Assembly (NCBI RefSeq): GCF_028885415.1
Contig: NZ_CP118527.1
Location: forward strand, 1,302,001-1,366,000
Length of the DNA: 64,000 nucleotides
Direction of reading: 5' to 3'
From: Streptomyces coeruleorubidus
GTDB taxonomy: Bacteria > Actinomycetota > Actinomycetes > Streptomycetales > Streptomycetaceae
The translations under genes and the position numbers were made by a program. The notes under the pieces are model-generated. The model did no database searches and was not told where the DNA came from. It saw nothing but the letters and a program-made list of their open reading frames with translations. This document shows, piece after piece, positions 46,125 to 55,382 of the stretch (the first letter of the stretch is position 1; each line of letters starts with the position of its first letter).

Positions 46125-47231
46125 TCAGGCGGCCGTGTAACCGAGTTGGCGCCGCATGTAAGGCGTCATGAGGGTCTTCGCCTTGGCCAGTGTGGTGGTG
46201 CGGCTGCCGAGGACCGCGGACTCGCCGCCCGGTACGGGCAGCACGGTGAGTCCGTCGGCCGGGCCGAACGGCACGATGAGCGGGGTGCGCTGGATCGGCC
46301 GGTAGAAGCGCGGCTCCTTGCGGTGCTTGCCCGAACTCTGGAGGTAGGCGCGGATGTTGTGGGCGGCTATGTCCGCCTGGGCGAGGGCGGCGGGGGTGAT
46401 CTTGAGTTCGCTGACGTCGTTGACGTCGCCGACGGCGAACACGTCCAGCCTGCCCTCGACCCGGAGCGTCCGGTCGACCTTGACGTGTCCGTCCCTGTTC
46501 AGCCAGTCACCGTGTCCGGCCAGGCGGAGCCAGAGCGTGTTGGGTGTGGTGCCCGTCGCCCAGAAGGACAGGTCGGCCTCGATGACGGTGCCGCGGCCGT
46601 CGCGGTAGGTGCCGAAGTCGTTGCCGGGCGACATGAACGAGTCGAGCCGTACCTCGATGTCGTGGGACTCCAGCCATGCGAGGGCCTTGCGTCCCGGCCG
46701 CGCGCTGCCCGTGGAGTCGAGCAGGGCCGGTCCGGAGTGGGCGAGGGTGACCCGGGCGTCCGGCCGGGCGAGGCGGATCTCGGCGCTGAGTTCGACGCCC
46801 CCGGGGCCGCCGCCGACGACGAGGACGTGCTCGGCCGTGGCGACGTTGCGCTGGTGTTCGGCGAACGACTTGGCCGCCTCCTCGACGGTGGTGCCCACGA
46901 AGCGGGCCGGCTCGGGGTAGTCGGCGCCGGTGGCGATCACGACGACGTCGTAGGGCAGCCGCTCGCCCGTGGCGAGGACGACCTGCCGCTCGGCGGTGTC
47001 GATACGGACGGCCTTGCCCGCGACCACCCGGCCGTGGTGCAGCAGCCGGTCGTACGGGATGAAGGGCGTGTGCGTCCACTCGGAGCGCACACCCGCGCGC
47101 AGGGAGGCGACGCGATGAAAGAAGACCTCCTTGCGGTCCACCAGCGTGACCCGGGCCGTCCCGTCCAGCCGCTTCGCCAGCCGGACACCGCCATAGCCGC
47201 CGCCGATCACCACTACGTCGCCGTCGTGCAC
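46125..47231 (-). CDS. NAD(P)/FAD-dependent oxidoreductase (NDH-2-like)
   Basis: The 368-residue flavoprotein has an FAD-binding VIGGGYGGVRLAK at residues 8-20, the NAD-binding VVGGGPGGVELSAE at about residues 130-145 and an FAD-contact VFAVGDVNDV near residue 260. The size and pattern fit type II NADH dehydrogenases or related ferredoxin reductase-like proteins. No C-terminal membrane anchor is obvious. It stands alone. Confidence 0.9.
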   Translation of the reverse strand: MHDGDVVVIGGGYGGVRLAKRLDGTARVTLVDRKEVFFHRVASLRAGVRSEWTHTPFIPYDRLLHHGRVVAGKAVRIDTAERQVVLATGERLPYDVVVIATGADYPEPARFVGTTVEEAAKSFAEHQRNVATAEHVLVVGGGPGGVELSAEIRLARPDARVTLAHSGPALLDSTGSARPGRKALAWLESHDIEVRLDSFMSPGNDFGTYRDGRGTVIEADLSFWATGTTPNTLWLRLAGHGDWLNRDGHVKVDRTLRVEGRLDVFAVGDVNDVSELKITPAALAQADIAAHNIRAYLQSSGKHRKEPRFYRPIQRTPLIVPFGPADGLTVLPVPGGESAVLGSRTTTLAKAKTLMTPYMRRQLGYTAA

Positions 47232-47401
47232 GCCCAGTCTCCTGTGCCTGGTGGGGGGTTGCGAGTGCCGCCGTGGAACGGGCCCCGCTCGGATCGACCC
47301 CCGGCGGCCACTCGACTGACGGTGAGATTAGCCCTTGAAACTTAAAGGGATTCCGAGGTTCCGTGCATGTTTCGTGAAGAGATCGGCACCGTGATCGGAC
47401 G

Positions 47402-48565
47402 TCACTTCCCCCAGATCTTCCGGTACGCCTCCCGGTAGCCCGACGGGTCCCAGCTCGTGGCGCCGTCGCTGTTGCCGGCCGTGGCGATGTGGACGGGGGC
47501 CGTGTACCCGCTGGCCGGGCGGCCCGAGAAGGCGCGGTTGAACTCGTCGACGATCTGCCAGCCCTGGAGGGACAGCGGTTCGGGCACGGTGGCGGCCTGG
47601 TACTGCCTGCTGTTGATGCGCTGGAAGGCGGACGGGTCGCCGTCGCCCGCGCCGATGTTGTAGGGCGGCCCCGAGCCCTTCTCGCCGGCGGCGCGGAAGG
47701 CGGGGGCGGCGTCGGCGAAGTACAGGTCGTTGATGGCGACGGAGTGGGTCCACCGGTCCTGGAACCGGGAGAGCAGCGAGGAGATCTCCCGCGGGGTGCG
47801 GCTGCTCGCGTCCGGGATCGGGATGTTCTCGACGGAGAGCAGCCGCACCCCGCGGCAACTGGTGAGTTCCTTCCTGATCAGGTCGGACTTGTTCCTGGCG
47901 AAGGGGATCGACGCGTCGGTGATGAGCACGACGCCGGCACGGCCGTCCGAGTCGGAGATGATCCACTGCGCGCTGATGCGGGCCACGTCCTGGACGCGGG
48001 TGGTGACGTTGGTGAAGAGGTCGGGCTGCCTGCTGGGGCCGGGTTCGGGGACCGCGTGCCAGCCGATGAGCGGGATGCCCTGCGCGTTGGCCCGGGCGGC
48101 CTGTTGTGCCGTCGAGTCGGGGTCGAAGCCGCCGATGACGATGCCCGAGGACCTGAGGGCCACGGCCTCGCTCATGGCCGCCTGGATGCCGGCCGGGGTG
48201 CCTCCGCCGTCGATGACCCGGACGTTCCACCCGATGACCCGCGCGGCTTCCCGCACCCCCCTCGCGGCGCCCGCGACGCCGGGATTGGTCATCGTCTGGG
48301 CGACGTAGACGATGGTCTTTCCGGACACCGCCTCCGGGCCGCTGGTGGGTCCGCCCCAGGGGATGTCGGTCCGCTCCGCCCGGGTGACGGCGGCCCGGGC
48401 CCTGGCCTGGACGTCGGGGCAGCCGCTCGGGCCCGTCGCGGTCTCGTCGGCGCCGTCCGACGAACCGCGTTCGCAGCCGACGAGGGCGGTCGCCGTCACC
48501 AGCAGGGCGCAGCAGGCGAGCCGCACGGTGCGGACTGCGGGGGCGGCCTTGCGGTTGCGGTGCAC
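47402..48565 (-). CDS. Sugar ABC transporter substrate-binding lipoprotein
   Basis: The 387-residue lipoprotein has a signal with lipobox ALVGC (lipid-modified Cys31). The mature part is a two-lobed periplasmic-binding fold of the ribose/galactose type (IVYVAQTMTNPG, GIVIGGFDPDS, AGVVLITDASIPF). It is the third gene after the ATPase (49716-51530) and permease (48610-49719) on the same strand, 44 bases from the permease. The sugar or other ligand is not known. Confidence 0.9.
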   Translation of the reverse strand: MHRNRKAAPAVRTVRLACCALLVTATALVGCERGSSDGADETATGPSGCPDVQARARAAVTRAERTDIPWGGPTSGPEAVSGKTIVYVAQTMTNPGVAGAARGVREAARVIGWNVRVIDGGGTPAGIQAAMSEAVALRSSGIVIGGFDPDSTAQQAARANAQGIPLIGWHAVPEPGPSRQPDLFTNVTTRVQDVARISAQWIISDSDGRAGVVLITDASIPFARNKSDLIRKELTSCRGVRLLSVENIPIPDASSRTPREISSLLSRFQDRWTHSVAINDLYFADAAPAFRAAGEKGSGPPYNIGAGDGDPSAFQRINSRQYQAATVPEPLSLQGWQIVDEFNRAFSGRPASGYTAPVHIATAGNSDGATSWDPSGYREAYRKIWGK

Positions 48566-48609
48566 GGGGACTCCTGTGAGGGGATCGGCGCGGCGGGGAT
48601 GCCGGGGGG

Positions 48610-49719
48610 TCAGGGGGGTGTGCCTGCCGTGCCGCCCTCCGGGGTCGGGGAGGACGGCGGCGGGGAGGACGGTGACGGGGGTGGCGCGGCGGGTGTGTCG
48701 CGGGCCGCGGCGCCGCCGCGCAACCGGCGGCGGGCGGCGTATCCGGCCAGGCCCACGGCGATGAGCAGGGTGCCGCCGTGGAACAGCGGCACCGTCCAGA
48801 AGTCGGCGCCCAGCTGGGCGATGCCGGTCAGGCCGACGGCCAGGACGGCGACGGCGACGACGGTGCCGAGGGCGTTGGGCCGGCCGGGTTTGATCGCCGT
48901 GGAGCCGAGCAGGGCGCCGACGAAGGCGGGCAGCAGGTAGTCGAGGCCGACGCTCGGGTTGCCGATCTGCTGCTGGGCCGCGAGCAGCACACCGGCGAAG
49001 CCGACGATCAGCCCCGAGGCGGCGAACGCGTAGACGGTGTAGGTGCGCGTCGGGATGCCGACGAGGTCGGCCGCGCGTGGGTTCGACCCGACGACGTACA
49101 GGTACCGGCCGAGCGGCAGCCGCTCCAGCACCAGCCAGAGCAGGCCCGCGAGGGCGAGCACGTAGAAGGCGGGGACCGGAAGGCCGAGGAACGTGGAGTC
49201 GTAGAGGTCGGTGAACGCGGGCGGGAGGCCCTGCGGGCCGGGGACGATCCGGCTGCCGTCGGTGATCCAGCCGGTCACGGCGTACATCATGCTGCCGGTG
49301 CCGAGGGTGGCGATGAAGGAGTCGATCCGGCCGAACTCGACGACGACGCCGTTGAGGACGCCCACGACCAGCCCTCCGGCGAGCACGGTGAGGCAGGCGA
49401 GCGGCCAGGGCCAGTTCTCGTTGACGACGAGCTGCATCACCATGACGTGGGCCAGTCCGAGACCGTAGCCGATGGAGAGGTCGAACGCGCCGGTGACGAT
49501 GGGCACCATTGCGGCCAGCGCGAGGACGGCCGGGATCGACTGGGCGGACAGGATCGAGTCGACGGTGTCCAGCGTGGGGAAGGTGCGCGGCAGGGCGAGG
49601 GAGAAGACGAGGTAGAGCAGGGCGGTGAGGGCGAGGAGGCCGTAGGCGCCGATGTGGTGCCCGCCGGGGGCGCGCAGGCGCCCGGGGTGGGGCGAGGAGG
49701 GGGAGGGCGGTTCGGTCAT
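48610..49719 (-). CDS. Sugar ABC transporter permease (RbsC-like)
   Basis: The 369-residue integral membrane protein has the BPD_transp_2 pattern: GAFDLSIGYGLGLAHV after helix 3, VVEFGRIDSFIATLGTGS, NPRAADLVGIP and FAGVLLAAQQQIGNPSVG. The start is ATG 49719, overlapping the ATPase stop by four bases (ATGA). A Ser/Pro-rich C-terminal tail follows the last helix. Confidence 0.9.
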   Translation of the reverse strand: MTEPPSPSSPHPGRLRAPGGHHIGAYGLLALTALLYLVFSLALPRTFPTLDTVDSILSAQSIPAVLALAAMVPIVTGAFDLSIGYGLGLAHVMVMQLVVNENWPWPLACLTVLAGGLVVGVLNGVVVEFGRIDSFIATLGTGSMMYAVTGWITDGSRIVPGPQGLPPAFTDLYDSTFLGLPVPAFYVLALAGLLWLVLERLPLGRYLYVVGSNPRAADLVGIPTRTYTVYAFAASGLIVGFAGVLLAAQQQIGNPSVGLDYLLPAFVGALLGSTAIKPGRPNALGTVVAVAVLAVGLTGIAQLGADFWTVPLFHGGTLLIAVGLAGYAARRRLRGGAAARDTPAAPPPSPSSPPPSSPTPEGGTAGTPP

Positions 49720-51530
49720 GGGTTCGTCGCGGCCGTGGACGGGGGCAGGGCCGAGGCCGCCCGGGTGAGCCCGGTGACGGTGAGGGCGCTGCCGCTCAGC
49801 TCGGCCGTCACGGCACCCCGGACGAAGACCAGGGTGCGCCCGCACACGCTCGCGACCTCCTCGAAGTCGGTCGACAGGAGCAGGACCGCGAGGCCCGCCG
49901 ACAGCGCCTCGTCGAGCAGCCGGTGGATCGCGGCCTTGGCGCCGATGTCCACGCTCGCGGTCGGCTCCTCGAGGATCAGCAGCCGCAGCTGGGTCCGCAG
50001 CCAGCGGCCGATCATGACTTTCTGCTGGTTCCCGCCGGAGAGCGTGGCGATGGGGGCCTCGCTGTCGCGGGGGCGCACCGAGAACCGGTCGATCAGGGCG
50101 GCGGCCTGGGCACGTTCGCGGCGGGGACCGATCCACCGCGGCGCCGCCCGGCCTCCCGCGCGGGGATTGGCCAGGAGGTTCTCCCGTACGGTCAGTTCGG
50201 CGAGACAGCCCTCGCGCAGCCGGTCGCCCGACACGAAGCCGACACCGAGGGCTACGGCCTCCGCGACCGTGCGGGGGTGGTAGGGCCGCCCGTGGAGCAC
50301 GACCCGCCCCCCGAGAAGCGGCCGCGCCCCGGCAAGGGCACGTCCCAGCTCCGTGTGCCCGGCATCCGAGAGCCCGACCAGTCCGAGGACCTCTCCGGCG
50401 GCTAGTTCCAGGCTGACGGGTCCGGCCAGGGGGGTGCGTACGGAGTCGAGGGTCAGGACGGGTGGGGTGGCTGGTGGGGTCTCGGCTGGGCGGGCGGGAG
50501 CCGGAGGGCCGGCAGGGTGGTCGGTGGCCGGAGGCCCGGCGGGGCCGGCGGCAGCCAGAGGCCCGCCAGGACGATCAGAAGCCGGAACACCGGCCGAGCG
50601 GTCGACGTCCGGAGACCCGCCAGGACCAGCGGCAGCCGGAGACCCGCCAGGGCGATCAGAAGCCGGAACACCGGCGGGGCGATCGACGGCCGGAGTCCCG
50701 GCAGCGCGGTCGGCAGCCGGAGCACCGCCAGCGCGGTCGGCAGCCGCCGGGTGGGGCGTAGGTGGCTGTTTCTCCTCGCCGACGATGTCGTGGACCAGGC
50801 GGGCGGGGCTGTGGTCCGCGAGCCGGCCGTGGCTGACGAGGCGGCCGTCGCGCAGAACGGCGAAGGTGTCGGCGACCTGGTACACCTCGTCCAGGCGGTG
50901 GCTGACGTAGAGGATGGCGTGGCCGCGGTCGCGCAGGTCGTGCAGGACGCCGAAGAGCCGGGCGCTGTCCGCAGCGGGCAGGCGGGCGGTCGGCTCGTCG
51001 AGGACGATGAGCTTCGCGCGGGCCGCCAGGGCCCTGGCGATCGCGACGAGCGAGCGCTCGGCCGGTGCGAGCCCGGAGACCGGCGCGTCGGGGTCGAGGT
51101 GCCCGGCGACGATCCGCAGCGCCTCGACGCAGCGCTCGCGGGTGTGCCGCCAGGAGATCAGGCCGCTCCGGCGTGCGTATCCGTTGGTCAGGGCGATGTT
51201 CTCGGCGACCGTCATCCACTCCACGAGACCGAGGTCCTGGTGGATGAAGGACATGCTCCGGGACGCGGCAGGGCTGCCGAGGGGCCGGCCGTCCACGGTG
51301 ATCTGCCCCGCGTCGGCGGGGTGGACGCCGGCGAGGACCTTGATGAGCGTGGACTTGCCGGCCCCGTTGGGCCCGAGGAGGGCGAGCACGCTGCCGGCGT
51401 GGACGTCGAGGTCGACCCCGGCCAGCGCGACGGTCCCGCCGAACCGCTTGCCGAGCCCGCGGATACGGACCAACGGCTCCGGCCCGAAGGGTGAAGCCGC
51501 CTTGACCGGCGTGTCAGGAGCGTCGCGCAC
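49716..51530 (-). CDS. Sugar ABC transporter ATP-binding protein with expanded linker
   Basis: The 604-residue protein has two ABC domains, as in RbsA. The first has Walker A GPNGAGKST but a degraded signature (LAPAERSLVAIAR). The second has a degenerate Walker A (GLVGLSDAGHTE) and an intact signature LSGGNQQKVM, as is usual in this family. Between them, at about residues 255-360, lies a Pro/Ala/Gly/Asp-rich insert of imperfect repeats (PASDRPGGSPAAAGPGG type). The start is GTG 51530, at what looks like a leaderless promoter. Confidence 0.92.
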   Translation of the reverse strand: MRDAPDTPVKAASPFGPEPLVRIRGLGKRFGGTVALAGVDLDVHAGSVLALLGPNGAGKSTLIKVLAGVHPADAGQITVDGRPLGSPAASRSMSFIHQDLGLVEWMTVAENIALTNGYARRSGLISWRHTRERCVEALRIVAGHLDPDAPVSGLAPAERSLVAIARALAARAKLIVLDEPTARLPAADSARLFGVLHDLRDRGHAILYVSHRLDEVYQVADTFAVLRDGRLVSHGRLADHSPARLVHDIVGEEKQPPTPHPAAADRAGGAPAADRAAGTPAVDRPAGVPASDRPGGSPAAAGPGGSPDVDRSAGVPASDRPGGPLAAAGPAGPPATDHPAGPPAPARPAETPPATPPVLTLDSVRTPLAGPVSLELAAGEVLGLVGLSDAGHTELGRALAGARPLLGGRVVLHGRPYHPRTVAEAVALGVGFVSGDRLREGCLAELTVRENLLANPRAGGRAAPRWIGPRRERAQAAALIDRFSVRPRDSEAPIATLSGGNQQKVMIGRWLRTQLRLLILEEPTASVDIGAKAAIHRLLDEALSAGLAVLLLSTDFEEVASVCGRTLVFVRGAVTAELSGSALTVTGLTRAASALPPSTAATNP

Positions 51531-51536
51531 TCGATC

Positions 51537-51542
51537 AAATTA
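51537..51542 (-). promoter_or_regulatory. -10 element TAATTT placing +1 near the GTG start
   Basis: On the minus strand TAATTT (51542 down to 51537) ends six bases before the GTG at 51530, the usual distance from -10 to the transcription start. The ATPase mRNA could therefore be leaderless. No clear -35 element is seen, and the 67-base gap between genes is AT-rich only here. Confidence 0.4.
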
Positions 51543-51597
51543 CAACATTTCGGGCACTTTTCGGCCGCTGTGACCCCCACGCGGGTCGGCGGGCGCG

Positions 51598-54500
51598 TCA
51601 CGCGGCGTCGAGCCCGCATTCGGCCCAGATGACCTTGCCCTCCGGCAGGTAGCGCGTGCCCCAGCTCTGCGAGAGCTGCGCGACGAGGAACAGGCCGCGT
51701 CCGCCCTCGTCCGTGCTGGCCGCCCGGCGCAGATGGGGGGCGGTGTTGCTGGCGTCGGAGACCTCGCAGATCAGGGTGCGCCCGTACAGCAGCCGGACCC
51801 GGATGGGCCCGGCACCGTGCCGGATGGCGTTGGTGATCAGCTCGCTGAGGATCAGCTCCGCGGCGAACGCGGTCTCGTCGAGCCCCCAGTCGGACAGGCG
51901 GCGCATCGCCAAGGCCCGGACCTCGCCGACGAGCGCCGGGTCGGCGGACAGCTCCCAGCTCGCGATCCGGACCGGGTCCATGGCGTGGACGCGGGCGACG
52001 AGCAGGGCGATGTCGTCGTGCGGGTGCGCGGGCGCCACGGTGTCCAGGACGGCCTGGCAGGTCTCCTCGGGCGCGCGCTCCGGATGGGCCAGGGCCACGC
52101 GCAACTGCTCCAGCACCACGTCGACGTCGCGGTGCCGGTCCTCGATGAGTCCGTCGGTGTAGAGCACCAGCTGACTGCCCTCGGGGACGTCGATCTCGAC
52201 GGCGTCGAACGGCAGGCCCCCGAGACCCAGCGGGGGCCCGGCCGGGAGGTCGGGATAGGACACGGTGCCGTCGGGGCGGACGAGTGCGGGCGGCGGGTGA
52301 CCGGCACGCGCCATGAGGCACCGCTGCACGGTCGGGTCGTAGACGGCGTACAGGCAGGTCGCGCCGATGACGCCGGCGCCCTTGCCGTCGGGGTCCTCCC
52401 GGTCCAGGCGGCCCACGAGGTTGTCCAGGTGGGTGAGGACCTCGTCCGGGGTGAAGTCGAGCTCGGCGAAGCTGCGGGCGGCGGTGCGCAGCCGGCCCAT
52501 GGTGGCCGCGGAGAGCATGCCGTGGCCGACGACGTCGCCGACGAGGAGCCCGACACGGGCCCCGGAGAGCGGTATGACGTCGTACCAGTCCCCGCCCACG
52601 TCGGACTCGGCGGGCAGATAGCGGTGGGCCACCTCGACGGCGTCCTGGTCGGGCAGACCGTGCGGGAGGAGTCTGCGCTGGAGGGCCAGGACCATGGTGC
52701 GTTCGTGGGTGTAGCGCCGGGCGTTGTCGATGGACAGGGCGGCGCGGCTGGCGAGTTCCCGGGCCAGCGAGCGGTCGTCGTCCCCGTAGGGGCTCCCGGC
52801 GCGGTAGAAGCTGGCGATGCCCAGGACGACGCCACGGGCGAGCAGGGGCACCGCGATGAGGGAGTGGACGTGGGCGAGCAGGCGTGCGGTGTGCTCGGGG
52901 TCCTGGGCGAGCCAGCCCGCGGCGGCCTTCAGGTCCGGTTCCAGCACCGCCTCGCCCTTGGTCAGGCAGCGCAGCTGGGGCGCGGTCGGGCCGAAGTCGA
53001 TGCGCTTGCCGGGCGGCGTGAAGGGCAGGCCCTCGCGGACGCCGTGCAGCACCGTGCGGCGCAGGTCGGCGAGGGGGTCGGCGGACTCCTCGCCGCGCAG
53101 GACGGCATCGGGCAGGTCGATGGTGACGAAGTCGGCCAGGCGCGGGACCGCCGTCTCGGCCAGTTCCTCGGCGGTGCGGCGCACGTCCAGAGTGGTGCCG
53201 ATGCGGGCGCTGGCCTCGGACAGCAGCTCCAGGCGCCGGCGCGCGGCCAGGGCGTAGGCCCCGACGTGCGGCTCCCCCACCATCACGAGCCCCCGGGCCG
53301 GGAACGGTGAGCCGGAGCGGTCGTCCGCCGCGCCCCTGCCGCCGTCGGCCGGTCCCCGGCCGCCGTGCAACGCCTGCCTTCCGCCGTCCGCCACGCCCCC
53401 GCCGCCTGCCATGTCCCTACCGCCGTCGGTCGCGCCCCTGCCACCCTCGGCCGTGACGGTGTCGCCGTCGGCCGTGACGGTACCGCCGGGCCCCGCCGGT
53501 CCCCGGTCACCGTCGGGCTCCGCCGATCCCCGGTCACCGTCGGGCGCGACGACCGGGACGGGCGCGGCCGCGACGTGCCCGGACGGCAGGGTGAGCGACG
53601 GCCGTGCGGGCCGTGGGGCGACCGAGAGGGCGGCGAGGTCCGGCAGCTCGTCCGCCTGGTGCGGCAGGACGAGGGACTCGCCCGCCGAAGCGCCGGGCAG
53701 CACGGCCTCGATGGCGAAGCCCCGCACCCCGGAGGCGCTCGTCATCGGGCGGCTCACGAGCGTCACCCGCCGGCCGCCCGGCAGGGTCACGTCGACGGCG
53801 GCCCGCTGCCCGCGGGAGATCAGCTCGGCGGCCATCTCTCTCAGGATCGCCTGGTCACGGGGGTGGAACTCGTCAGCCAGCGCGTCCAAGGCCATCCCGC
53901 GGTGCGGGCCGGCCCCGACCCCGGTGGCCAGGTACGTCCGCAGCAGGGCGCGCTCGTGCGCGGAGCTCTGCCCCAGCAGCCGGCGCTCGATGTTCTCGGC
54001 CGCCCGGCGGATCGCCGCCCCCAGCGCGGGGTGTTCGAAACTGCGCGGATAGCCGAAGCACAGAACGCCCTCGATGCGTCCGCTGAGCGGATCACGGACG
54101 GGCATCGCGACGCAGGCGTTGCCCTGGGAGCGTTCCGCGAAGTGCTCAGCGCCGTAGACGCGGATGAGCTGCCGCTCCGCCAGGGCGAGGCCGATGCCGT
54201 TGGTGCCGGCGACCTGCTCGGCGAACACGAACCCCGGGACCCGCTGGATCGCCGGGAGGCTCCTGGCCATCGACGGGTCCCCGAATCGGCGCAGCAGGAC
54301 CGTCCCGTTCGCGTCGGCGACCGAGATGTTGATCTGGCTGCCGGAGAACGCGTCCTGGAGCCGGTCCAGCACCGGCACGGCCGCGCGGACGATACGGCCT
54401 CCCGGGTCGAAGTCCTCCCGGTAGGGGAGGTCGGTCTGGTCCGGCGACAGGCCCAGGGACCGGGAGCGCTGCCACGAGTTCAGGATGGACGTCCGTACAC

Positions 54501-54606
54501 CCGTCTCGACCGGCTCGCCCCGGAGAAACCGCTCGCGAAGCCGGGCGGGCCCCGTGCCGTCAGTCGCACGCCCCGCCGGCTTGGGTTCCTCGCCGGACCG
54601 AACCAC
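51598..54606 (-). CDS. GAF-SpoIIE phosphatase with HATPase domain
   Basis: The 1002-residue signalling protein has an N-terminal GAF-type sensor domain (about residues 60-215, with VAGTNGIGLALAERQLIRVYG). A Gly/Asp-rich linker of repeats follows at about residues 358-450 (DGDRG, GGRGA, ADGG). A second GAF domain lies at about residues 470-650 (LADFVTIDLPDAV), then a SpoIIE phosphatase domain at about 680-870 (DVGGDWYDVIPL, GDVVGHGMLSA, YTDGLIEDR). The C-terminal RsbW-like ATPase has ELITNAIRHGAG and EGGRGLFLVAQLS. Such proteins control anti-sigma-factor antagonists by dephosphorylation. GTG 54606 is the start. Confidence 0.93.
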   Translation of the reverse strand: MVRSGEEPKPAGRATDGTGPARLRERFLRGEPVETGVRTSILNSWQRSRSLGLSPDQTDLPYREDFDPGGRIVRAAVPVLDRLQDAFSGSQINISVADANGTVLLRRFGDPSMARSLPAIQRVPGFVFAEQVAGTNGIGLALAERQLIRVYGAEHFAERSQGNACVAMPVRDPLSGRIEGVLCFGYPRSFEHPALGAAIRRAAENIERRLLGQSSAHERALLRTYLATGVGAGPHRGMALDALADEFHPRDQAILREMAAELISRGQRAAVDVTLPGGRRVTLVSRPMTSASGVRGFAIEAVLPGASAGESLVLPHQADELPDLAALSVAPRPARPSLTLPSGHVAAAPVPVVAPDGDRGSAEPDGDRGPAGPGGTVTADGDTVTAEGGRGATDGGRDMAGGGGVADGGRQALHGGRGPADGGRGAADDRSGSPFPARGLVMVGEPHVGAYALAARRRLELLSEASARIGTTLDVRRTAEELAETAVPRLADFVTIDLPDAVLRGEESADPLADLRRTVLHGVREGLPFTPPGKRIDFGPTAPQLRCLTKGEAVLEPDLKAAAGWLAQDPEHTARLLAHVHSLIAVPLLARGVVLGIASFYRAGSPYGDDDRSLARELASRAALSIDNARRYTHERTMVLALQRRLLPHGLPDQDAVEVAHRYLPAESDVGGDWYDVIPLSGARVGLLVGDVVGHGMLSAATMGRLRTAARSFAELDFTPDEVLTHLDNLVGRLDREDPDGKGAGVIGATCLYAVYDPTVQRCLMARAGHPPPALVRPDGTVSYPDLPAGPPLGLGGLPFDAVEIDVPEGSQLVLYTDGLIEDRHRDVDVVLEQLRVALAHPERAPEETCQAVLDTVAPAHPHDDIALLVARVHAMDPVRIASWELSADPALVGEVRALAMRRLSDWGLDETAFAAELILSELITNAIRHGAGPIRVRLLYGRTLICEVSDASNTAPHLRRAASTDEGGRGLFLVAQLSQSWGTRYLPEGKVIWAECGLDAA

Positions 54607-54753
54607 GCTTCGCCTCGCTTGCGCCCGCGATCATCCGCTGCTCGGAAGAGAATCTGGCATTGACGAGAATACGGGCATTACAGGCAGGCGTCACGGTGCG
54701 CCAGAACCGTTCGGGCGTCGCGCAGGGGCGGCTCCGGCCGGGCGGAGGCACGC

Positions 54754-55176
54754 TCATCCCAGGAAACTCAGCCGCACCTTCCGCTCCGGGTTGTCCTTGT
54801 TGGTGTCCACGAGGCACACCGACTGCCACGTCCCGAGCTCCAGCCGGCCGCCCAGCACCGGCAGGGTCGCGTGCGGCGGGACGAGGGCCGGCAGGACGTG
54901 GTCGCGGCCGTGGCCGGGACTGCCGTGCCGGTGCTGCCAGCGGTCGTCGGCGGGCAGCAGGGTGTGCAGTGCGGCCAGGAGGTCGTCGTCGCTGCCGGCG
55001 CCGGTCTCGAGAACGGCGATCCCGGCCGTCGCGTGCGGGACGAAGACGTTGAGGAGGCCGTCACGCCCGGCCGCCGCCTCCCGCAGGAAGGACTCGCAGT
55101 CGCCGGTGATGTCGACGACCCTCTCCGTGGATCCGGTGCTGACGTTCAGGACTCGGGTGGTGAAGACATCTGACAT
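54754..55176 (-). CDS. YjbQ/UPF0047 family protein
   Basis: The 140-residue protein matches YjbQ (DUF1508-unrelated UPF0047) proteins, a small beta-barrel-like fold. Features are VNVFVPHATAGIAVLE-type strand residues (NVFVPHATAGIAVLET), RWQHRHGSPGHGRDHVLPALV with conserved His, and a C-terminal LVDTNKDNPERKVRLSFLG. Some members have weak thiamin phosphate synthase activity in vitro; the true role is unknown. GGAGG precedes ATG 55176. It stands alone. Confidence 0.9.
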   Translation of the reverse strand: MSDVFTTRVLNVSTGSTERVVDITGDCESFLREAAAGRDGLLNVFVPHATAGIAVLETGAGSDDDLLAALHTLLPADDRWQHRHGSPGHGRDHVLPALVPPHATLPVLGGRLELGTWQSVCLVDTNKDNPERKVRLSFLG

Positions 55177-55261
55177 GCCTCCATCCTGACGCACGCGCCG
55201 GGTTCCGCCCGGCCGCCCCCGCCCGGGTGGCGGTACAGACGTCCACTGGACGAGACGCCCG

Positions 55262-55291
55262 TTGACCGTGCGCATGCCATCTGGCTAGGTT
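55262..55291 (+). promoter_or_regulatory. Promoter for the leader peptide and sulfonate operon
   Basis: TTGACC (55262-55267), an 18-base spacer and TAGGTT (55286-55291) form a good vegetative-type promoter. Only seven bases separate the -10 from the leader ATG at 55299, so transcription would begin at or next to the ATG, making the message leaderless. Confidence 0.6.
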
Positions 55292-55298
55292 CGGCGGC

Positions 55299-55382
55299 AT
55301 GTTGCGTTCAGCCCTGCTCACCACGCGCGGTCACATCGACCTGCTGCGGGTGGCCTCCGCCGCGTGTCGCCGCGGCTGCTGA
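55299..55382 (+). CDS. Cys-containing leader peptide (27 codons)
   Basis: A 27-codon frame from ATG 55299 ends in TGA at 55380. It reads MLRSALLTTRGHIDLLRV, then ASAACRRGC. The HIDLLRVAS core and the Cys codons near the end are typical of the leader peptides found before sulfur-assimilation and sulfonate genes in actinobacteria. There, scarcity of cysteine makes ribosomes stall at the Cys codons and raises expression of the genes downstream. No ribosome site precedes it, but the promoter places +1 at the ATG. The permease gene starts 131 bases further on. A weak GAGGC/GCCTC hairpin may lie between. Confidence 0.7.
   Translation: MLRSALLTTRGHIDLLRVASAACRRGC

Noticed and set aside
47232..47401. 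A small RNA or riboswitch between the NDH-2-like gene and the sugar-binding gene
   Set aside because: The sequence is AT-richer near 47330-47350 but no recognisable riboswitch fold or strong hairpin was found.
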